Assembly (NCBI GenBank): GCA_950097015.1 | Contig: CATNEN010000029.1 | Coordinates: 5,289,501 to 5,353,500 of the forward strand | From: Macrostomum hystrix | Taxonomy: Eukaryota > Platyhelminthes > Macrostomidae | DNA: 64,000 bases | Direction of reading: 5' to 3' | Part shown: in pieces, positions 57,801 through 64,000 of the stretch | How positions within the stretch are numbered: position 1 is the first letter of the stretch | Layout of the letters: each line of letters opens with the position of its first letter | Translations under genes and position numbers: made by a program | Notes under the pieces: generated by a model | What the model was told of the DNA's origin: nothing | The model's database searches: none | What the model saw: the letters and a program-made list of their open reading frames with translations, nothing else

Positions 57801-59218
57801 GAGGAAGATGGTCGGCGCCACCACCAGCGGGCTGACGAAGTGCAGCAGGCGACTCATCACCCCGGTGCTCCCGATGAGAAGCTGCAAGATGGAGCCGACC
57901 GCGATGGTGCCGGCCACCTGGCCGATGCGCGAGTGCCACAGCTGCTCGCCCGACTGCGGCAGCACCGTTGTGCCGTTCTCCAGGGTTTCGTTGCCTGGTG
58001 AACAAACGGTGGATGAATTCCCCTTGCATAAATAGTTAGTCAGAAAGAAGCCAGATTGTATGCAGTTTTATTTGCAAGGAGCGGCGGGCAATGGTGGATC
58101 AGTTCTGCCCATTCTTCTGATTTCTGAACACTCACACAGGTGTGTACATCTGTCTCTTCGTCAGCAGTGTAAACTCTCACTGTGCCTTGGAGGTTGGCCC
58201 TCAAGGGTGCAAATTTCACAAGCACCCAAGCCTTCTCTCCGCAGCTGCACCCCAAATGAATGTGGCCCCGCCGCGGAATCGAGCCCAGGGACCTTGGTGC
58301 GAGAGGCAAACGCGTTGACCGCTCTGCCACTCACCCTCAGGTTAGCTCACATCGGCGCAAGTTAATGGGCAGTAAAATCTATAAAACATTAGGAAAAGAC
58401 ATTGGGAACAAAACAAATACTGCTTGATGTTTCCTGGAATCCTTTCTCGACAAATCAACTGCGTGTCTTTTCTAGCACACCTTGAGAATCAAAGTGGGTT
58501 CAGCAGGTTTTTAGGTCTGAGTTTGTCCATTGCGGGGCAGCGATTCAGTTCTGGCATCATTCTGCACAAATACTCGTATAATGTGGGATTCGAAACGGCA
58601 CATCCTGATCTTGCTTTACCTTTCAGCTTCAAGTCAGGGCAAACCGAGACGTCGCTGGCCATGATTCCAACGGCCACTGGATAAAAGACAATGCTTGGTC
58701 CCTGGGCAATGGGCAGCCTGATGCCAAGGCTGCATTGTACCAGGGTCGTGATGCCCATCACGAAGAAGCAGGAGGCGATGAGGTTCGACTTGTCCACCTC
58801 GTCCTGCACGCAGGCGGCCTCGAACAAGATGATGACACCGAAGGCGCAGCCGCTGCTCATGATGATGAAGTGCTGGAAGCCCAGCAGCAGCGTCAGGTAC
58901 CATCTGGGGTTGTCGTTTAGCCCGTAGGTCAGGCGCAGAGCTGAAGTCGGATTTGAGCATAGTTAGTCAGTCATGCTTTCTAATTCACAGTATAGACTGA
59001 TATTTAACCGCTTGAAATTCTATGATTAGTTAGAGAGGTTTAATTTATATCAGAGATGTGCTCTGTAGTGTCTGCAATGGTCACAGTCGGTCATTCTTGA
59101 AATAACGATACCATACCACATTTCCAACTGCTAGTTCTTCGAACTGCTCACCTTCAAACTCCAGATCTGGAGGCTCCTGCTTCTCGTCAGTACCTGTGTT
59201 GCTGGCTTGAATAGTCAT
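54816..59218 (-). CDS. SLC23 / NAT family transporter, copy B (complete, eight exons)
   Basis: Tandem paralogue of copy A, same strand. Exons: 59152-59218, 58620-58940, 57736-57994, 57190-57313, 56773-57079, 55928-56302, 55757-55852, 54816-55054; 1788 nt, 595 residues, identical phases to copy A. Start MTIQASNTGTDEKQ, unrelated to copy A's N-terminus. Exons 2, 3, 5, most of 6 and 8 are almost identical to copy A at the nucleotide level; exons 1, 4 and 7 and all introns are not. Family marks are as in copy A, including GFQH, ESIGDY and the altered signature SNNIAAISMTK; glycosylation sites NET and NGT are in exon 3. Exon 6 is 12 nt and exon 7 is 6 nt shorter than in A. The exon 5 donor is GTTGGT, weaker than in copy A. 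Ascorbate or nucleobase transport is inferred from family only. Confidence 0.92.
55055..55756. other. Intron 7 of SLC23 copy B
   Basis: Noncoding, no repeat family recognised. Confidence 0.4.
56450..56690 (+). repeat. Decayed SINE family B copy in intron 5 of SLC23 copy B
   Basis: Recognisable by tggctgagcggtagactctg, gccgcattcatttgacgcgc, cttgtcgtgtaatttacacc and cgagggcaaaccccc. Lies between exons 5 and 6 of copy B. Copy A has no SINE at this position. Confidence 0.7.
57314..57735. other. Intron 3 of SLC23 copy B
   Basis: Noncoding, unlike the corresponding short intron of copy A (50562-50643). Confidence 0.45.
58085..58345 (-). repeat. SINE family B copy, minus strand, in intron 2 of SLC23 copy B
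   Basis: Reversed order: agttctgcccattcttctga, cactgtgccttggaggttgg, caagccttctctccgcagct, aaatgaatgtggccccgccg, B box gaatcgagcc and A box acgcgttgaccgctctgcca. The head is well preserved. Confidence 0.88.
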
Positions 59219-59237
59219 GAGATATCCTGACTGATGC

Positions 59238-59932
59238 TGAGTCGGAGGATTGCTTCCAGAGTCAGAGGATTGCTTCCAGAGTCAGAGGATTGCTTCCAGA
59301 GTCAGACGATTACTTCCAGAGTCAGAGGATTGCTTCCAGAGTCAGAGGATTGCTTTCCAGAGTCAGAGGATTGCTTCCAGAGTCAGTGGATTGCTTCCAG
59401 AGTCAAAGGATTGCTTCCAGAGTCAAAGGATTGCTTCCAGAGTCAGAGGATTACTTCCGAGTCAAAGGATTGCTTCTAGAGTCAGAGGATTGCTTCCAGA
59501 GTCAGAGGATTGCTTCCAGAGTCAGGTGATTGCTTCCAGAGTCAGTGGATTGCTTCCAGAGTCGGAGGATTGCTTCCAGAGTCAGAGGATTGCTTCCAGA
59601 GTCAAAGGATTGCTTCCAGAGTCAGAGGATTGCTTCCAGAGTCAGAGGATTGCTTCCAGAGTCAGAGGATTGCTTCCAGAGTCAGAGGATTGCTTCCAGA
59701 GTCAAAGGATTGCTTCCAGAGTCAGAGGATTGCTTCCAGAGTCAGAGGATTGCTTCCAGAGTCAGAGGATTGCTTCCAGAGTCAGTGGATTGCTTCCAGA
59801 GTCAGAGGATTGCTTCCAGAGTCAGAGGATTGCTTCCAGAGTCAAACGATTTTTACTTCCAGAGTCAGAGGATTGCTTCCAGAGTCAAAGGATTGCTTCC
59901 AGAGTCAGGTTATTGCTTCCAGAGTCAAAGGA
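59238..59932. repeat. 20-bp minisatellite, about 35 units, just upstream of SLC23 copy B start
   Basis: Unit ggattgcttccagagtcaga with variants (caaagg, cagtgg, caggtg). The array ends about 20 bp from the ATG at 59218, so it lies in the 5' UTR, a 5' intron or the promoter of copy B. Confidence 0.96.
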
Positions 59933-60491
59933 TGCCGCTTCCTGTTCGCTCGATTTGATTCCGAAGTCCTTTGAACCAATGTCCCAAATACTTGCACTGA
60001 GTAGTCTCTCTGCTTTCAATGAGATAAGGCCTTTCAGAAGAGGAGCCGCTGTCCCTGTACTATCGGACACTGTGCACCTGCGACCTTTCTTTTAGTTGTC
60101 TACAAAACAGATTTCTTCAAATTTGACTCCAACCTTGTGATTTAAGCACTTCAGCTTAGAAATTCTGTATTTTTATGCCACAAATGGCTACAGACCGAAC
60201 TGCTTGCTTTATGGGCTCCGTGTGACCCGTTCTGGTGGACTTGAAATCTAAATTGCGTTTTCAACAAATTATTCAAATCGTTGGGCATTCAAATATTTAC
60301 TTGCAGAACTGTATGGCCTGTGAACTCTCATTCCTTCTCTCTCCAAATAGCATACGACTTGTGTTATCAATCCTTATGCAAAGCGTGCAGGTAACAAGTT
60401 GCTCTTTGCTGTGTCAAAACAAAGTCTCTCAGGCTACAAGCCTTAAAGCCAAAGTTGAAACTTACAAATGCGAATTAGAGGTTGCCTCTTA
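59933..60491. other. Spacer between arrays, possible upstream region of SLC23 copy B
   Basis: No coding signal recognised; an 85-codon plus frame at 60235-60492 has no domain. Confidence 0.35.
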
Positions 60492-63150
60492 AGTCCTGGG
60501 GTGTTTGTGTCTTGAGTCCTAGGGTGTCTGTGTCTTGAGTCCTAGGGTAATCTGTGTCTTCAGTCCTAGGGTAATCTGTGTCTTGAGTCCTAGGGTAATC
60601 TGTGTCTTGAGTCCTAGGGTAATCTGTGTCCTTGAGTCCTAGGGTGTCTGTGTCTTGAGTCCTAGGGTAATCTGTGTCTTGAGCCCTAGGGTAATCTGTG
60701 TCTTCAGTCCTAGGGTAATCTGTGTCTTGAGTCCTAGGGTAATCTGTGTCTTGAGTCCTAGGGTGTCTGTGTCTTCAGTCCTAGGGTGTCTGTGTCTTGA
60801 GTCCTAGGGTGTCTGTGTCTTGAGTCCTAGGGTAATCTGTGTCTTCAGTCCTAGGGTAATCTGTGTCTTGAGTCCTAGGGTAATCTGTGTCTTGAGTCCT
60901 AGGGTAATCTGTGTCCTTGAGTCCTAGGGTGTCTGTGTCTTGAGTCCTAGGGTAATCTGTGTCTTGAGTCCTAGGGTGTCTGTGTCTTGAGTCCTAGGGT
61001 AATCTGTGTCTTCAGTCCTAGGGTAATCTGTGTCTTGAGTCCTAGGGTGTCTGTGTCTTGAGTCCTAGGGTAATCTGTGTCTTGAGTCCTAGGGTAATCT
61101 GTGTCTTGAGTCCTAGGGTAATCTGTGTCTTGAGTCCTAGGGTAATCTGTGTCTTGAGTCCTAGGGTAATCTGTGTCTTGAGTCCTTGTGTAATCTGTGT
61201 CTTGAGTCCTAGGGTAATCTGTGTCTTGAGTCCTAGGTTGTCTGTGTCTTGAGTCCTAGGGTAATCTGTGTCTTCAGTCCTAGGGTAATCTGTGTCTTGA
61301 GTCCTAGGGAAATCTGTGTCTTGAGTCCTAGGGTAATCTGTGTCTTGAGTCCTAGGGTAATCTGTGTCTTGAGTCCTAGGGTGTCTGTGTCTTGAGTCCT
61401 AGGGTAATCTGTGTCTTGAGACCTAGGGTGTCTGTGTCTTCAGTCCTAGGGTAATCTGTGTCTTCAGTCCTAGGGTAATCTGTGTCTTGAGACCTAGGGT
61501 GTCTGTGTCTTCAGTCCTAGGGTGTCTGTGTCTTGAGTCCTTGGGTAATCTGTGTCTTGAGTCCTAGGGTAATCTGTGTCTTCAGTCCTAGGGTAATCTG
61601 TGTCTTCAGTCCTAGGGTAATCTGTGTCTTGAGTCCTAGGGTAATCTGTGTCTTCAGTCCTAGGGTAATCTGTGTCTTGAGACCTAGGGTGTCTGTGTCT
61701 TCAGTCCTAGGGTGTCTGTGTCTTGAGTCCTTGGGTAATCTGTGTCTTGAGTCCTAGGGTAATCTGTGTCTTCAGTCCTAGGGTAATATGTGTCTTGAGT
61801 CCTAGGGTGTCTGTGTCTTCAGTCCTAGGGTGTCTGTGTCTTGAGTCCTTGGGTAATCTGTGTCTTGAGTCCTAGGGTAATCTGTGTCTTGAGTCCTAGG
61901 GTAATCTGTGTCTTCAGTCCTAGGGTGTCTGTGTCTTGAGTCCTAGGGTAATCTGTGTCTTGAGACCTAGGGTGTCTGTGTCTTCAGTCCTAGGGTAATC
62001 TGTGTCTTCAGTCCTAGGGTAATCTGTGTCTTGAGACCTAGGGTGTCTGTGTCTTCAGTCCTAGGGTGCCTGTGTCTTGAGTCCTTGGGTAATCTGTGTC
62101 TTGAGTCCTAGGGTAATCTGTGTCTTCAGTCCTAGGGTAATCTGTGTCTTCAGTCCTAGGGTAATCTGTGTCTTGAGTCCTAGGGTAATCTGTGTCTTCA
62201 GTCCTAGGGTAATCTGTGTCTTGAGACCTAGGGTGTCTGTGTCTTCAGTCCTAGGGTGTCTGTGTCTTGAGTCCTTGGGTAATCTGTGTCTTGAGTCCTA
62301 GGGTAATCTGTGTCTTCAGTCCTAGGGTAATATGTGTCTTGAGTCCTAGGGTGTCTGTGTCTTCAGTCCTAGGGTGTCTGTGTCTTGAGTCCTTGGGTAA
62401 TCTGTGTCTTGAGTCCTAGGGTAATCTGTGTCTTGAGTCCTAGGGTAATCTGTGTCTTCAGTCCTAGGGTGTCTGTGTCTTGAGTCCTAGGGTAATCTGT
62501 GTCTTCAGTCCTAGGGTAATCTGTGTCTTCAGTCCTAGGGTAATCTGTGTCTTGAGTCCTAGGGTAATCTGTGTCTTCAGTCCTAGGGTAATCTGTGTCT
62601 TGAGACCTAGGGTGTCTGTGTCTTCAGTCCTAGGGTAATCTGTGTCTTGAGACCTAGGGTGTCTGTGTCTTCAGTCCTAGGGTGTCTGTGTCTTGAGTCC
62701 TTGGGTAATCTGTGTCTTGAGTCCTAGGGTAATCTGTGTCTTCAGTCCTAGGGTGTCTGTGTCTTGAGTCCTTGGGTAATCTGTGTCTTGAGTCCTAGGG
62801 TAATCTGTGTCTTCAGTCCTAGGGTGTCTGTGTCTTGAGTCCTTGGGTAATCTGTGTCTTGAGTCCTAGGGTAATATGTGTCTTCAGTCCTAGGGTAATA
62901 TGTGTCTTCAGTCCTAGGGTGTCTGTGTCTTCAGTCCTAGGGTGTCTGTGTCTTGAGTCCTTGGGTAATCTGTGTCTTGAGTCCTAGGGTAATCTGTGTC
63001 TTGAGTCCTAGGGTAATCTGTGTCTTCAGTCCTAGGGTGTCTGTGTCTTGAGTCCTAGGGTAATCTGTGTCTTGAGTCCTAGGGTAATCTGTGTCCTTGA
63101 GTCCTAGGGTGTCTGTGTCTTGAGTCCTAGGGTAATCTGTGTCTTGAGTC
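60492..63150. repeat. 23/24-bp minisatellite, about 112 units, with 544-bp higher-order repeat
   Basis: Two unit forms: cttgagtcctagggtaatct plus gtgt (24 bp) and cttgagtcctagggtgtctg plus tgt (23 bp), with ttgag/ttcag and ctagg/cttgg variants. The pattern from about 61500 to 61930 repeats from about 62044 to 62474 with an offset of 544 bp. Noncoding. Confidence 0.97.
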
Positions 63151-63154
63151 GTGG

Positions 63155-63272
63155 TCTTCTGCGCTGACGGGTTGAGGGGCATGCAACGGAGCTTCTGCGC
63201 TGTCAGCAGTTCGTCTACCTCGGTGGGCTGGTACCTGACGTCCGCGAAGATCTGCGGCGTCGCCGCGACTCG
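63155..63272 (+). mobile_element. LINE fragment (post-RT segment)
   Basis: One frame reads QQFVYLGGLVPDVREDLRRR, the segment that follows the reverse-transcriptase domain in the LINE type seen at 2663-3940. It is cut on the right by a SINE family B head at 63283, so the SINE probably inserted into the LINE relic. Confidence 0.65.
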
Positions 63273-63282
63273 CCTGGGCTGC

Positions 63283-63545
63283 CTGTGGCAGAGCGGTTAA
63301 CACGTTTGCCTCCCGCACCAAGGTCCCTGAGCTCGATTCCGAGCCGAGGCCACTTTCTTTTGGGGGCGCAGCCACGGAGAGAAGGCTTGGGGGCTTGTCT
63401 TACAATTTACGCCCTTGAGTGCCAACCTCAAAAACACAGTGAGTGTATACTGCCTGACGATGAGAAAGTCAGGGCAGATGTACACACCTGTGTGAACGTG
63501 TGCCTGCTTACAGTATCTGCGTGCTTGGCATCTCTATTTGTGTCT
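63283..63545 (+). repeat. SINE family B copy
   Basis: Head ctgtggcagagcggttaaca with a B box-like gagctcgattcc, then gaaggcttgggggcttgtct, cgcccttgagtgccaacctc, tacacacctgtgtgaacgtg. Lacks the usual 3' end after about 63530. Confidence 0.88.
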
Positions 63546-63589
63546 CATTTGCGTAACAAATCATGTCAGATAGCTGTGGGCTTGTGAAT

Positions 63590-63755
63590 GGAGCTTCGAA
63601 TTTCTGACTAAGAGGTCCGGAGTTCGAATCTCAGCCGAAGGGAAACAACTTGTGTCCTCGAACAACGATACTTAATTCGCTAGTGCATCAGTTTATTGAT
63701 TTGTAAAAGGGATGCAGTTGCACGCACCTGGCCCAATTAGGATAGGTGCTATTTC
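63590..63755 (+). repeat. SINE family A relative
   Basis: B box-like ggagttcgaatctcagc, then caacttgtgtcctcgaacaa, cttaattcgctagtgcatca and a 3' end gcacctggcccaattaggat. The middle of the body is deleted. Confidence 0.7.
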
Positions 63756-64000
63756 TATTCTACTGCGTGAAACTAAATCAAACGAAGTCCACTTGATCAA
63801 GTAAAGAATATATGTGTTCATCCATTAGCATGGCATGAGTATATTTGATTATTGCGAGAGTAAATCACAAGTGTTTTATGGCAGGTACCGGGTTCGAGTC
63901 CCGAACTTGGGTAAACATTAGTCTCCAGCTTCTTTTTCGTCGTTTTCAGGCAAGCAGCAAATTTTTAAATACCAACTTTCTTTGCTGTGTTACGTTTAAA
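63756..64000. other. Right edge of window
   Basis: AT-rich. A B box-like motif (ccgggttcgagtcccgaact, 63887-63906) suggests the head of another tRNA-derived repeat. Nothing else seen. Confidence 0.4.

Noticed and set aside
60492-63150. Telomere-like CTAGGGT repeats
   Set aside because: The TAGGGT string is embedded in a 23/24-bp unit and is not a pure 6-bp repeat; genes and repeats continue on both sides.

Overview
This looks like animal nuclear DNA. The evidence is multi-exon genes with GT-AG introns, a CTD-type small phosphatase, rhodopsin-family GPCRs, an Ig-domain protein, tetraspanin-like membrane proteins, two SLC23 transporters, tRNA-derived SINEs and relics of LINE and Ty3/gypsy elements. 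About a quarter of the window (roughly 16 kb) is minisatellite. Small introns, single-exon GPCRs and the heavy tandem-repeat load would suit a free-living flatworm such as a macrostomid, but that assignment is an inference from general features, not from a marker.

Layout. 1-5735 (minus): a CTDSP/SCP-like phosphatase, five exons read from splice sites, running off the left edge; its 3.4-kb first intron holds a dead LINE. 6900-7640: a possible LTR. 8505-9059 (plus) and 9483-10880 (minus): two convergent multi-TM genes; the second has a tetraspanin-type large loop and a 21-bp array in its intron. 11-12.5 kb: C/T-rich array. 13.5-16.1 kb: SINEs and a broken Ty3/gypsy integrase. 16261-18888 (minus): a secreted two-Ig protein in five exons. 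21197-22456 (minus): an amine GPCR, dopamine-like. 25972-26229 (plus): a PET100-like cytochrome oxidase assembly protein. 26-31 kb: AT-rich sequence and SINEs. 31.1-36.6 kb: two large arrays. 37588-39054 (plus): a second GPCR, ligand unknown. 41-46.8 kb: five more arrays. 47092-52938 and 54816-59218 (both minus): two tandem, complete eight-exon SLC23 (nucleobase/ascorbate transporter) paralogues. 60.5-63.15 kb: a 23/24-bp array, then a LINE scrap and SINEs to the right edge.

The most interesting locus is the SLC23 pair. All splice phases match and both reading frames are intact (603 and 595 codons). Their long exons are nearly identical, while their short exons and all introns are strongly diverged. 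That fits recurrent exon-by-exon gene conversion limited by tract length. Both copies also carry an altered NAT signature motif. A 38-bp minisatellite lies across the stop codon in both, with about 3 units in one copy and about 12 in the other. A second striking observation is a 16-unit, 20-bp array near 41.2 kb in which a perfect AP-1 core is invariant.

Most long open frames in the window are by-products of the arrays and are not proposed as genes.
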